A stretch of DNA of 64,000 bases. It comes from Nocardioides glacieisoli (GTDB lineage: Bacteria > Actinomycetota > Actinomycetes > Propionibacteriales > Nocardioidaceae). The stretch covers positions 124,001 through 188,000 of the forward strand of contig NZ_SDWS01000005.1 of the NCBI RefSeq assembly GCF_004137245.1, in the 5' to 3' direction. Below are positions 42,782 through 54,460 of this stretch, piece after piece; position 1 is the stretch's first letter; each line of letters starts with the position of its first letter. A program made the translations under genes and the position numbers. The notes beneath the pieces were generated by a model. That model did not search any database. It saw only the letters and a program-made list of their open reading frames with translations, and was not told the DNA's origin.

Positions 42782-43938
42782 CGACTGTCTCGGCGGAGGT
42801 GGTCGACGACGTACGCCGTCGGTTGGCCGGCACGTCCGGTGACCTCACTCCGCACCGGGTGGCCGAGGCGTTGCGCGCGTCCGGTTCTCCGGTGGGAGAC
42901 GCGACGGTGCTCGCCGTCCACGACCTGCTGCGCCGCGACGTGCTGGGCGCCGGCCCGCTCGAGGAGCTGCTGCGGCTCCCCGACGTGACCGACGTCCTGG
43001 TCAACGGCCCGGACGACGTGTGGCTCGACCGTGGCGGCGGGCTCGAGCGGGCAGCCGTGTCCTTTCCCGACGACGCCTCCGTGCGACGACTCGCGCAGCG
43101 GCTCGCCGCCACGGCGGGCCGCCGGCTGGACGACGCGACCCCGCACGCCGACGTACGACTGCCCGACGGCACGCGCTTCCACGCGGTGCTGGCTCCCGTG
43201 GCGCGGTCCGGGACCGTGCTGTCGCTGCGCATCCCGCGCGGCCGGGTGTGGACGCTGCCCGAGCTGGTGGAGGCGGGTGCGCTGCCGCCGGACGGTGCCT
43301 TCCTGCTGGAGGAGGTCGTCGGCTCGCGGTGTGCCTTCCTCGTCACGGGAGGGACCGGGACGGGCAAGACCTCCGTCCTCTCGGCGCTGCTCTCGCTGGT
43401 GGACCCGGGCGAGCGGATCGTCCTCGTGGAGGACGCCAGCGAGCTGCGACCCGACCATCCGCACGTCGTGGCCCTCGAGGGGCGCCCGCCCAACATCGAG
43501 GGAGCCGGGGAGATCACCCTGCAGACCCTGGTGCGCCAAGCCCTCCGGATGCGACCGGACCGGTTGGTCGTCGGGGAGGTCCGCGGTGCCGAGGTCGTCG
43601 ACCTGCTGGCCGCGCTCAACACTGGGCACGGCGGCGGGTGCGGGACGCTCCACGCCAACTCGGCCGCCGACGTGCCGGCCCGGATCGAGGCCCTGTCGTT
43701 GGCCGCCGGGCTGCCGCGGGAGGCCGCGCACAGCCAGCTCGCGTCCGCACTCGACGTCGTCGTGCACCTCGGTCGCGGGCGCGACGGCAGGCGCCGCGTG
43801 CTCGAGCTGGCGGTGCCCGAGCGCGAGCCGTCGGGTCTCGTGTCGCTGCGGACCGCGGCGACGTTCGAGCCCGATCGGGTGGTCCGCGGTCCGGCCGCAG
43901 GGGCGCTCGCCGCTCGGCTCGGCTCGGTGGCGTGGTGA
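42778..43938 (+). CDS. tadA: TadA/CpaF-family secretion ATPase
   Basis: A 386-residue type II/IV secretion ATPase powering Tad pilus assembly at the inner face of the membrane. Walker A is GGTGTGKTS near residue 195, the Asp box lies in LVEDASELRPDHPHVV, Walker B is RLVVGEVRGAE, and the His box is in NTGHGGGCGTLHANS. An N-terminal helical domain (1-90) precedes the ATPase. It is joined by ATGA to the TadZ-like gene upstream and GTGA to tadB downstream. Corresponds to Rv3659c. Confidence 0.95.
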   Translation: MTTVSAEVVDDVRRRLAGTSGDLTPHRVAEALRASGSPVGDATVLAVHDLLRRDVLGAGPLEELLRLPDVTDVLVNGPDDVWLDRGGGLERAAVSFPDDASVRRLAQRLAATAGRRLDDATPHADVRLPDGTRFHAVLAPVARSGTVLSLRIPRGRVWTLPELVEAGALPPDGAFLLEEVVGSRCAFLVTGGTGTGKTSVLSALLSLVDPGERIVLVEDASELRPDHPHVVALEGRPPNIEGAGEITLQTLVRQALRMRPDRLVVGEVRGAEVVDLLAALNTGHGGGCGTLHANSAADVPARIEALSLAAGLPREAAHSQLASALDVVVHLGRGRDGRRRVLELAVPEREPSGLVSLRTAATFEPDRVVRGPAAGALAARLGSVAW

Positions 43939-44606
43939 CCGGCTGGCTCGCAGCAGTCCTGCTGGCCGCTGCCGTGGCCGTCTGGTGGCAGCCGCCCCAG
44001 GCGATACCCCGAGTCGCGTCGGCCCGCTCCGCTCCGTCGTGGGGACGGGTGCCGGGAGCGGGTCGGCGCCGCGGGGCGGCGGACCAGGCCGCGGTGCTCG
44101 AGGTGTGCGACCTCCTTGCTGCCGAGCTCGCGGCCGGCCGACCGCCCGGCGTGGCGCTCGCGGCAGCCTCCGAGCGCTGGCCGCCGCTGGTCGCGGCCGT
44201 GGAGGCCGCGCGCCTCGGCGCCGACGTCCCCGACGCACTGAGGCGGCTCGGCGAGGAGCACGACGGCGCCGCCGACCTGCGCTGGGTGGCGGGCGCGTGG
44301 CAGGTGTCGGAGCGCTCGGGTCACGGTCTCGCGGCCGCGCTCGGGCGCACTGCTGACGGCCTGCGTGCTCGTCGGCGTACCCGCCGGCTCGTCGACTCCG
44401 AGCTGGCCTCGGCCCGGGCGACTGCGCGCCTCGTCGCGTGCCTGCCGCTGGCGGTCCTCCTGATGGGCTCGGGAGCCGGGTCGGACCCGTGGTCCTTCCT
44501 GCTCGGCACGCCGGTCGGCTGGGCCTGCCTAATCTGCGGACTGGCGCTGGTCGCGCTGGGGCTGTGGTGGATCGAGCGGCTGGCCGACCGGGCGAGCGCT
44601 CCATGA
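43935..44606 (+). CDS. tadB: TadB-like type II secretion F-domain membrane protein
   Basis: A 223-residue inner-membrane platform protein of the Tad system. A hydrophobic helix at the N-terminus (MTGWLAAVLLAAAVAVWW) is followed by a cytoplasmic T2SSF helical bundle (EVCDLLAAELAAGRPPGVAL, WQVSERSGHGLAAAL) and two helices near 160-215. The GTG at 43935 overlaps the tadA stop and the gene ends in an ATGA with tadC. It corresponds to Rv3658c. Confidence 0.88.
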   Translation: MTGWLAAVLLAAAVAVWWQPPQAIPRVASARSAPSWGRVPGAGRRRGAADQAAVLEVCDLLAAELAAGRPPGVALAAASERWPPLVAAVEAARLGADVPDALRRLGEEHDGAADLRWVAGAWQVSERSGHGLAAALGRTADGLRARRRTRRLVDSELASARATARLVACLPLAVLLMGSGAGSDPWSFLLGTPVGWACLICGLALVALGLWWIERLADRASAP

Positions 44607-45292
44607 CGTGGGTGAGTGCGATCGGCGCGGCGCTGGCGGCCCTGTGCTGGTGGCCGGCCGACGTGCGACCGGGGGCGCGCGAGCGGGCCACCTCAGGTCT
44701 CGACGTGCGACCGATCGCCGCGCTCGGCGCCGGTGCGTTCGCCTGGCTGTTCGTCGGTGGACCAGCAGGTCCGGTCGTCGGGCTCCTCGCGGCGGCGTCT
44801 GCATGGTGGGTCCTGGCCCATGCCGAGACGCCGGCCCGACGCCGGGAGCGCGAGGAGGTGGAGCGGACCCTCCCGCACCTCATCGACCTGTTCGCCTCGA
44901 CCCTGCGCGCCGGTGCCGAACCAGTGGCCGGGCTCGCCCAGGTGTGCGCCGCCCTGCCCGGCCCGGCGGCGGACCGACTTGCCCCGGTCGTCGATCGGTC
45001 CCGGTGGGGAGCAGCCGGGCCCGAGGCATGGCGGGTGATCGCCGACGACGACGAGCTCGCGCCGCTCTCGCGCGCGATGGTCCGCTCGCTGACGTCGGGC
45101 TCATCGGTCGTGCAGACCGTCGAGAGACTTGCCGACGAGCTCGCCCGCGAGTCGCTCGCGCGCGCCGAGGACGCCGCTCGCCGCGTCGGCGTGAGCGCCG
45201 CCGTTCCCCTGGGTGTCTGCCTCCTGCCCGCCTTCCTGTTGCTCGGTGTGGTGCCGACGGTGGCGTCCCTGTTCGGGTCGGTGGCGCCGTGA
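44603..45292 (+). CDS. tadC: TadC-like type II secretion F-domain membrane protein
   Basis: A 229-residue second platform protein of the Tad system, homologous to the preceding TadB: N-terminal helices (WVSAIGAALAALCWW and AALGAGAFAWLFVGG), T2SSF core (LPHLIDLFASTLRAGAEPVAGL, LTSGSSVVQTVERLADELA) and two C-terminal hydrophobic segments ending VASLFGSVAP. It starts on an ATG inside the tadB stop. It corresponds to Rv3657c. Confidence 0.87.
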   Translation: MTWVSAIGAALAALCWWPADVRPGARERATSGLDVRPIAALGAGAFAWLFVGGPAGPVVGLLAAASAWWVLAHAETPARRREREEVERTLPHLIDLFASTLRAGAEPVAGLAQVCAALPGPAADRLAPVVDRSRWGAAGPEAWRVIADDDELAPLSRAMVRSLTSGSSVVQTVERLADELARESLARAEDAARRVGVSAAVPLGVCLLPAFLLLGVVPTVASLFGSVAP

Positions 45293-45306
45293 CGGGCCAC
45301 CAGGTG

Positions 45307-45341
45307 TCCACAGGTGGGCCGGACCTGGCCTCGTCCACAGG
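45307..45341 (+). promoter_or_regulatory. pair of TCCACAGG repeats before the Flp-like gene
   Basis: Direct copies at 45307-45314 and 45334-45341, again 27 bases apart, in the 141-base gap between tadC and the Flp-like gene. The gap may carry a second promoter for the pilin genes. The second copy fits the mycobacterial DnaA box; the first deviates at one flank. Confidence 0.5.
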
Positions 45342-45433
45342 CGAGCAGCCGCTCGGGTGCAGGCCGGGCTCGACCACCCGAGGCTGGTCGCACGACGGGG
45401 CTCATCGGGAGGCCCGCGACGAGAGGAGTGCCG

Positions 45434-45613
45434 ATGAGGATCGATGGTCAGGAGCGGACCGAGGACGGGATCACCACCGCGGAGTACGCCGTCGGCACGG
45501 CGGCTGGGGCCGGGTTCGCCGGGCTGCTCTACAAGCTGCTGACCGGCAGCTTCGGCGACCAGCTGCTGGGGCGGCTGTTCGACCACGTCATGGGCCTGCT
45601 CGGCATCGGCTGA
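45434..45613 (+). CDS. Flp-like prepilin (DUF4244, Rv3656c type)
   Basis: A 59-residue type IVb prepilin. The short polar leader MRIDGQERTEDG ends in the glycine at which prepilin peptidase cuts. It is followed by ITTAEYAVG, with glutamate at +5 and tyrosine at +6, the Flp-pilin signature, and then a hydrophobic assembly helix (about 16-35). GAGAGGAG precedes the ATG. It is the putative main pilin of the Tad system. The stop overlaps the next start (TGATG). Confidence 0.88.
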   Translation: MRIDGQERTEDGITTAEYAVGTAAGAGFAGLLYKLLTGSFGDQLLGRLFDHVMGLLGIG

Positions 45614-45975
45614 TGCTCGGGTCCCGGCGGGAGGAGGACGGGGCGGCGACCGCCGAGCTCGCCCTCGGCATCCCGCTGCTCGTCGCCCTGACGGCCGGGC
45701 TGGTCTGGATGCTCGCGGTGGGCGCCGCGCAGGTGCGGGTCATCGACGCCTCGCGGGAGGCGGCCCGCGCCGTGGCCCGCGGGGACGACGTGGCCTCGGC
45801 CGAGGCCGTCGCCCTGCGGATCGCGCCGGACGGGGCCCGGGTCCGGTTCGAGGTCGGCGACACCCAGGTCACCGTCACCACCCGCGCCCGGATCACCGGA
45901 CCGGGCGGCCTGCTGGGCTCGCTCCCGGGTGTCACGGTCTCGGCCGAGGCGGTGGCGCTGGTGGAGGAGTCGTGA
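45613..45975 (+). CDS. TadE-like pseudopilin (Rv3655c type)
   Basis: A 120-residue pseudopilin: leader SRREEDG, cleavage before AATAELALG with glutamate at +5, a hydrophobic helix (17-38) and an exposed C-terminal domain of alternating strands. TadE proteins are minor pilins needed for Flp pilus biogenesis. It overlaps the Flp-like gene (TGATG) and the next gene (GTGA). Confidence 0.86.
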   Translation: MLGSRREEDGAATAELALGIPLLVALTAGLVWMLAVGAAQVRVIDASREAARAVARGDDVASAEAVALRIAPDGARVRFEVGDTQVTVTTRARITGPGGLLGSLPGVTVSAEAVALVEES

Positions 45976-46307
45976 GAGCGCGCACCGACCGGGGCGGCGC
46001 CACCGTGCTGGTGGTCGCGATGGCCGGCCTGCTGATGTTCATGATGACCGGGCTCGCGGCGGCCGGGGGACTCGTCACCGCGCAGCGACGGGCTCAGGCG
46101 GCGGCCGACCTGGCAGCGCTGGCCGGTGCGTCAACACGGGACGACGCGTGTGCTCGCGCCGGAGAGGTGGCTGCCGCCAACGCGGCGGCGCTGGAGGCCT
46201 GTCGCCTCGACGGCGACGAGGTCACCGTCGAGGTGTCGGTCGCCGGTCCCCGCGTGCCGTGGCGCGACGTGCGGGTGACGGCCGAGGCCCGGGCAGGTCC
46301 GGCGTGA
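45972..46307 (+). CDS. TadG-like protein (Rv3654c type)
   Basis: A 111-residue exported protein of the group found between TadE and the helicase gene in actinobacteria. After TDRGG the helix ATVLVVAMAGLLMFMMTGLA resembles a pilin N-terminus but lacks the glutamate at +5. RAQAAADLAALAGA is the conserved helix of TadG/Flp_pilus-associated proteins. Two cysteines (about 59 and 75) may form a disulfide. Last gene of the operon. Confidence 0.82.
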   Translation: MRARTDRGGATVLVVAMAGLLMFMMTGLAAAGGLVTAQRRAQAAADLAALAGASTRDDACARAGEVAAANAAALEACRLDGDEVTVEVSVAGPRVPWRDVRVTAEARAGPA

Positions 46308-46403
46308 GCCGTCGAGCGGTGCGTGAGGAGGATTCGAGGGCCGCGGAATCCCCCTCACTCACCGCTCAGGCGGACGAGGGCGGACCGGCGGGCGACGGAG
46401 AAG

Positions 46404-46442
46404 GTGGAACTTCCGAGCCGCCAGGTGGCTCGGACCTTCCAC
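46404..46442. terminator. bidirectional hairpin terminator between convergent genes
   Basis: A 16-base stem with two mismatches (46404-46419 with 46427-46442) and a 7-base loop, between the end of the tad operon and the end of the membrane protein gene at 46487. Confidence 0.72.
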
Positions 46443-46486
46443 GATCAGCGACTCCCGTCCCCGGGAGCACCGTGACCTTCGGATCG

Positions 46487-46798
46487 TCAGGTGCGGTCGC
46501 GGTCGGTGACGGTGTCGCCGTCCGCACGACGCTCGGCCTCGACCCGCTCGAGCTTCTGGTTCAGCTCGGTGAGCTCCTTGCGCTCCTTGCGGTGGGCGAG
46601 GCTGCGCTTGGTGCCCCACTTGAGGATCGAGAAGCCCCAGAGGATCGCGGCGCCCGCGGCGACCCCGACGAAGAACGACTCCAGGGTGGTGACGTCGAAG
46701 CCGAGGAGCTCGCCGCCCGAGCCGGGCTCGCTGACGAAGACAGCGGACAGGATCGCGATGCCGCCGAGGATGATGAGGGCCATGCCGAGGAACACCAT
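46487..46798 (-). CDS. small membrane protein with C-terminal coiled coil
   Basis: A 103-residue protein with two transmembrane helices (about 4-22 and 40-60) and a charged helical tail (KERKELTELNQKLERVEAER) predicted to form a coiled coil. The layout resembles LapA-domain proteins, but sequence alone does not prove it. It is convergent with the tad operon and sits just downstream of the helicase gene (9-base gap), with which it may be co-transcribed. Confidence 0.72.
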   Translation of the reverse strand: MVFLGMALIILGGIAILSAVFVSEPGSGGELLGFDVTTLESFFVGVAAGAAILWGFSILKWGTKRSLAHRKERKELTELNQKLERVEAERRADGDTVTDRDRT

Positions 46799-46807
46799 GG
46801 GCAGAAT

Positions 46808-49156
46808 CTAGCCCCCCGCAGCCTCCACCGGCGCACCCGCGAGGAGGGCATCCAGAAGTTGGATTGCGCCGACCTTGTCGAGCGGGTTGTTCTGGTTGCC
46901 GCACTTGGGCGACTGGATGCACGACGGGCAGCCGCTCGCGCATTCGCAGCTCGCGATCGCCTCGCGGGTCGCGGACAGCCAGGCCACCGCCGTGTGGAAG
47001 CCGCGTTCCGAGAAACCGGCGCCGCCGGGGTGGCCGTCGTACACGAAGACGGTGAGCACGCCGGTGTCGGCGTGGCGGGCGGTCGAGACGCCGCCGATGT
47101 CCCAGCGGTCGCAGGTGGCGAAGAGAGGGAGGAGACCGATCGAGCAGTGCTCCGCGGCGTGCGCCGCACCCGGGACGTCCAGCGCGGCCAGGCCGGCCTC
47201 GGCGACCACGTCGTCGGGCACCGTCCACCACACGGCGCTCGTGCGGAGCGTGCGCTCGGGCAGGTCGAGCGGCTCCTCCGACAGCACCTCGCCGCCGGGC
47301 TGGCGCCGCCGGAGGAAGGACACGACCTGGTGGGAGACGTCGACCTCGCCGAGGGAGAGCTCGCAGCCGGCCCACGAGCGGCGCTCGCGGGTGCTGACGA
47401 TGCTGATGTCGGTGACCTCGCGGGCCGTCGTGCTGAACGCCGGCTCGTCGCGCCGCATCGACGCGACGTGGTGCTCGAGGTCGAGGTCCTCGACCAGCCA
47501 GGTCTCGCCCTGGTGGACGTACACGGCACCGGGGTGGGCCTGGTTGTGCGCACCGCTCGCGTCCACCGTGCCGACCACCCGGCCGGTGTCAGCCTCGATC
47601 AGCTGGACGGGCGAGCCGCCGGCGGAGCGGATGTCGGCGAGGTCGGCGGCGCGCCCGCGGTCGGTCCAGAACCAGCCGCGCGGCCGCTTGCGCAGCAGGC
47701 CGAGGTCGACGAGCTGGTCCACCACCTCGCGCGTGGTCGGCCCGAAGTGCGGGAGGTCGGCCTCGGTCAGCGGCGACTCCTGGGCGGCCGCGCAGAGGTG
47801 TGGCCCCATCACGTGGGGGTTCGACGGGTCGAAGACCGACGCCTCCACCGGCGCACCGATCAGCATCTCCGGGTGGGTGACGAGGTAGGTGTCGAGCGGG
47901 TCGTCCTTGGCCACCAGGATGCCGAGCGCGTCCTGCGCTCCGCGGCCGGCCCTCCCGATCTGCTGCCAGAAGGCCGCCCGGGTGCCGGGAAAGCCGGCGA
48001 TGAGCACGGCGTCGAGCCCGCTGATGTCGATGCCCAGCTCGAGGGCATTGGTGGCGGCGAGCCCCATCAGGTCGCCCCGGCGCAGCGCGGCCTCGAGGGC
48101 ACGCCGCTCCTCGGGCAGGTAGCCCCCGCGGTAGGCCGCGACGCGACCGGGCAGCGACGGGTCGACCTCGGCGAGCAGGTCGGCCGCCGTCGCCGCCACC
48201 TGCTCGGCGCCACGTCGCGACCGGATGAAGGCGAGCGTCCGCACGTCCTCGGCGACCAGGTCGGCGAGCAGGTCGGCGACCTCGGACGACGCGGCCCGTC
48301 GCACCGGCGCGCCGTTCTCCCCGGCGTGCGGGGTGAACGGCGGCTCCCAGAGCAGGAGCGAGACCCGCCCGCGCGGCGAGTCGTCTCTGGTCAGGGCGAC
48401 CACGTCGAGCCCGGTCAGGCGCGAGGCCGTCACCTCCGGCTCGGCGACGGTGGCTGAGGCGAGGACGAACGTCGGGTGCGCGCCGTACATCGCGCACACC
48501 CGCCGCAGCCGCCGCAGGACGTGGGAGACGTGCGCCCCGAAGACCCCGCGGTAGTGGTGGCACTCGTCGACCACGACGTACTGCAGGGACCCGAGCAGCC
48601 GCGACCACCGGTGGTGGGAGGGGAGGAGGGAGCGGTGGAGCATGTCGGGGTTGGTCAGGACGTACTCGCCGTAGTCACGCGTCCAGTCGCGCTCCTCGCG
48701 CGAGCTGTCACCGTCGTGGGCAGCGAGGCGTACGTCGAGGCCGAGCGACGCCAGCCCGGAGAGCTGGTCGTGGGCGAGCGCCTTGGTCGGCGCGAGGTAG
48801 AGCACCGAGGCGCCCCGCTCGCCGCGCGGACCACGAGCGGCGCGGATCGCCGAGAGGGCCGGCACCTGGTAGGCCAGCGACTTCCCGGACGCCGTCCCGG
48901 TGGCGACGATGACGTGGTCGCCGGCGTGCGCGGCGTCGGCGGCAACGACCTGGTGTCGCCACGGACGCGCGACCCCCTGGGCGGCGAACGCACCTCGTAC
49001 GTCGTCAGGCACCCACGCCGGCCAGTCCTCGTGCACCGCCTCGCGGGCGGGCAGCACCTCGAGGTGGCGGAGCCGGTCCTCACGGCCCGGGACCTCCGTC
49101 AGGCGACGTACGAGCGACTCCACCGGAGGCAGCACGTCAGGACGGGGGGACGACAC
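46808..49156 (-). CDS. DEAD/DEAH-box helicase of the MrfA type (DUF1998, Rv3649 type)
   Basis: A 782-residue superfamily 2 helicase. Walker A is ATGTASGKS, motif II is DECHHY, motif III is SATV, and motif VI is QQIGRAGRG. The C-terminal domain has four cysteines in [17 protein letters not shown], the zinc site of the DUF1998 family. Bacillus MrfA, of the same architecture, takes part in repair of mitomycin damage. The GTG at 49156 gives a length close to Rv3649 (771); a longer frame to 49261 would add residues not found in relatives. Association with tad genes is a long-standing neighbourhood in actinobacteria without known functional link. Confidence 0.9.
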   Translation of the reverse strand: MSSPRPDVLPPVESLVRRLTEVPGREDRLRHLEVLPAREAVHEDWPAWVPDDVRGAFAAQGVARPWRHQVVAADAAHAGDHVIVATGTASGKSLAYQVPALSAIRAARGPRGERGASVLYLAPTKALAHDQLSGLASLGLDVRLAAHDGDSSREERDWTRDYGEYVLTNPDMLHRSLLPSHHRWSRLLGSLQYVVVDECHHYRGVFGAHVSHVLRRLRRVCAMYGAHPTFVLASATVAEPEVTASRLTGLDVVALTRDDSPRGRVSLLLWEPPFTPHAGENGAPVRRAASSEVADLLADLVAEDVRTLAFIRSRRGAEQVAATAADLLAEVDPSLPGRVAAYRGGYLPEERRALEAALRRGDLMGLAATNALELGIDISGLDAVLIAGFPGTRAAFWQQIGRAGRGAQDALGILVAKDDPLDTYLVTHPEMLIGAPVEASVFDPSNPHVMGPHLCAAAQESPLTEADLPHFGPTTREVVDQLVDLGLLRKRPRGWFWTDRGRAADLADIRSAGGSPVQLIEADTGRVVGTVDASGAHNQAHPGAVYVHQGETWLVEDLDLEHHVASMRRDEPAFSTTAREVTDISIVSTRERRSWAGCELSLGEVDVSHQVVSFLRRRQPGGEVLSEEPLDLPERTLRTSAVWWTVPDDVVAEAGLAALDVPGAAHAAEHCSIGLLPLFATCDRWDIGGVSTARHADTGVLTVFVYDGHPGGAGFSERGFHTAVAWLSATREAIASCECASGCPSCIQSPKCGNQNNPLDKVGAIQLLDALLAGAPVEAAGG

Positions 49157-49332
49157 CTGACGAAGTCTGGCAAACGGCGACGACAGTGCCGCCGGAGCGG
49201 CCTGCGAGGAGAAGTGCTGGGGACACCTGCGAAACCGGTGGGACTCGTGGTTTGATACCACCCGGAACTAGGGGGACACACGGTGTGTCCTGCACGCGTT
49301 CAGTCCGAGCATTCGGGAACCGGGGAGCAGTT

Positions 49333-49668
49333 GTGGATCTCACCCTTGCCACACGCGAGGTGGATGGTCGTGCCGTCGTGGCGGTCGGCGGGGAGATCGA
49401 CGTCTACACCGCACCCAAGCTGCGCGACTGCATCACCGAGCTCGTCGGCGCCGGGACCTACGACATCGTGATCGACCTCGAGGCGGTCGAGTTCCTCGAC
49501 TCCACGGGCCTCGGCGTCCTGGTCGGCGGCCTCAAGAAGGTCCGCGCCCACGACGGCTCGCTCGACCTGGTCTGCACCCAGGAGCGCCTGCTCAAGATCT
49601 TTCGGATCACCGGCCTGGCCAAGGTGTTCGTGATCCACGACTCCGTGGGGCTCGCCCCCGGCGCCTAG
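49333..49668 (+). CDS. STAS-domain anti-sigma factor antagonist
   Basis: A 111-residue single STAS-domain protein. [20 protein letters not shown] contains the serine that is phosphorylated by anti-sigma kinases in SpoIIAA/RsbV relatives. Such proteins free stress sigma factors when dephosphorylated. No sigma factor or anti-sigma kinase gene is nearby, so its partner is elsewhere. The GTG at 49333 follows GGGGAG with a short gap. It is divergent from the helicase gene, and a terminator follows. Confidence 0.92.
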   Translation: MDLTLATREVDGRAVVAVGGEIDVYTAPKLRDCITELVGAGTYDIVIDLEAVEFLDSTGLGVLVGGLKKVRAHDGSLDLVCTQERLLKIFRITGLAKVFVIHDSVGLAPGA

Positions 49669-49693
49669 CGTCCGGATCGGCCGCACCAGATCA

Positions 49694-49717
49694 CCCCTCC
49701 GGGCTGTCCCGGAGGGG
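49694..49717 (+). terminator. intrinsic terminator of the STAS gene
   Basis: Perfect 10-base stem (49694-49703 with 49708-49717) with a 4-base loop, followed by CTTTGT. It lies 25 bases after the stop. Confidence 0.88.
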
Positions 49718-49836
49718 CTTTGTACGTTCCAATCCGACGGCCCGGTGTGGTGTGGGTCACCCCGGCCCGTGATCTGGGTCACCTCTGCGTAGACTCCGGC
49801 GCGTTCACGGATCTTTTACGTCCTAGGAGGACACGC

Positions 49837-52173
<2,337 letters not shown>

Positions 52174-52184
52174 CCTGCTCGACC

Positions 52185-52222
52185 CAGTGGCCCGTCGCCC
52201 CTCCGGGGGTGGCGGGCCACTG
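52185..52222. terminator. bidirectional terminator between hppA and the phosphotransferase gene
   Basis: Outer stem 52185-52194 with 52213-52222 (10 perfect pairs), plus further inner G-C pairing. It serves the convergent genes on both sides. Confidence 0.85.
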
Positions 52223-52227
52223 TCGTG

Positions 52228-53121
52228 TCAGCGCCTGCCGAAGTGCGGGCGGGTCAGCTCGCCGGTGAGACCGCCGAGGGCGGTGCGGTCGTCGGCGTCC
52301 CCGACGTGCGGTCCCTGCAGCCACTGGGCGAACGACCAGATCTCGCCGAGGCGCCACTCGAGGTCGAAGAGCCGCAGCATCTGGCGGTCGTGGTCGACGT
52401 CGCGTCCCTCGTGCACCAGCGTCGCGAGGTCGCGCTCGCGCGGCGCGAGCACCAGCGACTCCCAGTCGATCAGCCACGTCCGACCGCGCGCGACCCACTG
52501 GTTCCGCACGTGCGGCTCGCCGTGCGTCACGACGTACGTCGACGGGTCGGCGAGGGCGAGCAGGCGCGCGTGCTCCCGTGCCCACCCGCCGACCCGGGAC
52601 AGGTGCTCCACGACCAGGTCGCGTGCCGACGGGCCGAGCGGCCCGGACCAGTCCTGCTGGAGCAGGTCGCGGAGCCGGTCGCCCAGCTCGGGCTCGACGT
52701 CGGTCGACCAGGTGCGGGCGCCGGGCGGGGGCGGCGTCGCATGCAGGCGAGCGAGCAGGTCCGGCAGCTCGGGCACCGACTCCGGTGGGCGCGACCCGTC
52801 GAGCCACCCGGTGACGCTGGCCTTCCGCGAGCGGAGGGGGACGACGTACGCCCCCTCGCGGGTCGGCAGCGACGGCCAGACGAAGTCGAGCCCGAGCGCT
52901 GCCGCGGAGGAGTACGCCGCCTCGAGGCTCGCGAGCGTGTGGCGCGGGAGGTCGATGTCGAGGGTCAGGAAGAGCGTCGGCTCGCCGGCGACGTCGACGC
53001 GCCAGTGGTGAGCGCCCCAGCCGACGGGCAGGTGCTCGACCGCGTCGGCGCCGTCGTCCCACTCCGCGCGGACCAGGTCGAGGATCTCGTCGTCGGTCAC
53101 GTCCGGGGGTCGCTCGTGCAC
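52228..53121 (-). CDS. aminoglycoside phosphotransferase-family protein
   Basis: A 297-residue kinase-fold protein. The catalytic loop is VVTHGEPHVRNQW (the HGD variant HGE, with asparagine for the metal), and the metal-binding motif is WLIDWESLVLAPRERDL. The N-terminal lobe contains a glycine-containing loop near WGAHHW. Members phosphorylate antibiotics, choline, sugars or amino acids; no substrate can be named. The first catalytic acidic residue being glutamate rather than aspartate is unusual but seen in the superfamily. Start GTG at 53121. Confidence 0.82.
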   Translation of the reverse strand: MHERPPDVTDDEILDLVRAEWDDGADAVEHLPVGWGAHHWRVDVAGEPTLFLTLDIDLPRHTLASLEAAYSSAAALGLDFVWPSLPTREGAYVVPLRSRKASVTGWLDGSRPPESVPELPDLLARLHATPPPPGARTWSTDVEPELGDRLRDLLQQDWSGPLGPSARDLVVEHLSRVGGWAREHARLLALADPSTYVVTHGEPHVRNQWVARGRTWLIDWESLVLAPRERDLATLVHEGRDVDHDRQMLRLFDLEWRLGEIWSFAQWLQGPHVGDADDRTALGGLTGELTRPHFGRR

Positions 53122-53131
53122 AGCGCCATCC

Positions 53132-54460
53132 TCACATCCGGGACGGCGTCAGGCTGATCCTGAAGGCCGCACCACCCTCCGCCGCGACGTCGGCAGAGAT
53201 GGTGCCGCCCATCCGGCGGACCAGCCCCGCCGCGATGGCGAGCCCCAGGCCCTGACCGCCGGACGGCCGAGAACCGCGGTAGCGCTCGTGCAGCACCCCG
53301 GGGTCGAAGGCGACAGGGAGGTCCTCGGGCGCGAGTCCCGGCCCCGAGTCACGGACCTCGACGGCGCCCGCTCGGGAGGCCAGCACGACCGCGCCGCCGC
53401 GGGGAGCCACCCGCAGCGCGTTGTCGAGGAGGGCGTCGAGGACCTGCCGCAGCCGGTCCGGGTCGGCTCGTACGACGGCGGGGGCGGGCTCAGCGCTGAC
53501 GGTGATCCCGGCACCGCGGCCACGGGCCTGCCAGGCGTCCGCGGTCGAGGCGACCAGTGCCGCGAGGTCCACGTCGGCGACGGTGACCCGGAAGTCGTCG
53601 GCCTCGAGCCGGGCGAGCGCGAGCAGGTCGGCGACGTAGGCCGCCATCCGGTCGGCCTCGTCCACCAGCGTCGCGCCCACCGCGGCCGCATCCTCGGGAG
53701 GCACCGTCCCGTCGGCCAGTCCCTCCGCGTAGCCCCGGACCGCCGTCAGGGGGGTGCGCAGCTCGTGGGAGACCGTGAGCAGGAACCGCCGCTGCCGGCC
53801 CTCGCTCGAGGCCAGGGCGGCGTCGAGCTGACCCAGCGCCTCCGCGACGGCAAGGACCTCGGGCGGCCCGGCGGTCGGCACCTCGACCCCGCGCTCGCCA
53901 GCTGCGAGTCGTCGGGCCGCACTCGCAGTGTGGGTGAGCGGAGCCGCCAGCCGTCGCGCCAGCCACGCGGCCAGGGCGAGCGCGACGAGCGAGCCGAGGG
54001 CGAGCGCGAGGACCACGCGGCGACGTACGGACGCGAGGGCGTCATCGGCGCTGGCCACGTCGGCGGCCAGCACCACCGCGCCCCCGTTGCGGGCGGGGCG
54101 GGCCTCGACCAGGACGGGTACGCCGGCGAGCTCGCCGCTCGTCGAGACGGATTCGCCGGCCCGCAGCGCGGCGACGTCCTCCGGGGTCAGGGCGGCACCG
54201 GCACCCGAGACGCGGGCGGCGGTGACGACGCCGATGGTCAGGCCGGACACCTCGGTCACCCGGTCGAGCCGGTCGGACCCCGTGGTGAGGCGGGGAAGGC
54301 GGGCGAGCAGGTCGGCCTGACGGGCGAGGGGCGCGCGGACGGCCTCCTCGCGGGCACCGGACAGCAGCGGCGCGACGAGGACGCCGGCGAGCAGCGCCGA
54401 CACCACGGCGACCGCCGCCATCGCCAGCGCCAGCCGCGCGGTCAGGCCCGCGGGCCTCAC
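53132..54460 (-). CDS. membrane sensor histidine kinase
   Basis: A 442-residue sensor kinase: transmembrane helix 1 (about 8-30), extracytoplasmic sensor (31-150), helix 2 (about 150-168), HAMP (RRLAAPLTHTASAARRLAAG) and a HisKA domain with the phosphoacceptor in TVSHELRTPLTAVRGY. The ATPase has N box LLDNALRVAP, G1 box VRDSGPGLAP and G2 box GGQGLGLAIAAG. Its start overlaps the response-regulator stop (GTGA). The signal is unknown; a small exported protein encoded divergently is a candidate modulator. Confidence 0.93.
   Translation of the reverse strand: MRPAGLTARLALAMAAVAVVSALLAGVLVAPLLSGAREEAVRAPLARQADLLARLPRLTTGSDRLDRVTEVSGLTIGVVTAARVSGAGAALTPEDVAALRAGESVSTSGELAGVPVLVEARPARNGGAVVLAADVASADDALASVRRRVVLALALGSLVALALAAWLARRLAAPLTHTASAARRLAAGERGVEVPTAGPPEVLAVAEALGQLDAALASSEGRQRRFLLTVSHELRTPLTAVRGYAEGLADGTVPPEDAAAVGATLVDEADRMAAYVADLLALARLEADDFRVTVADVDLAALVASTADAWQARGRGAGITVSAEPAPAVVRADPDRLRQVLDALLDNALRVAPRGGAVVLASRAGAVEVRDSGPGLAPEDLPVAFDPGVLHERYRGSRPSGGQGLGLAIAAGLVRRMGGTISADVAAEGGAAFRISLTPSRM

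Noticed and set aside
41677-45405. 1242-codon minus-strand frame across the tad genes
   Set aside because: Lies opposite TadZ, TadA, TadB and TadC, all with clear motifs; low-complexity arginine/serine/proline composition marks it as a shadow.
49262-49332. Alternative-sigma promoter before the STAS gene
   Set aside because: Some GGAAC-like bases are present, but no convincing partner hexamer at proper distance.
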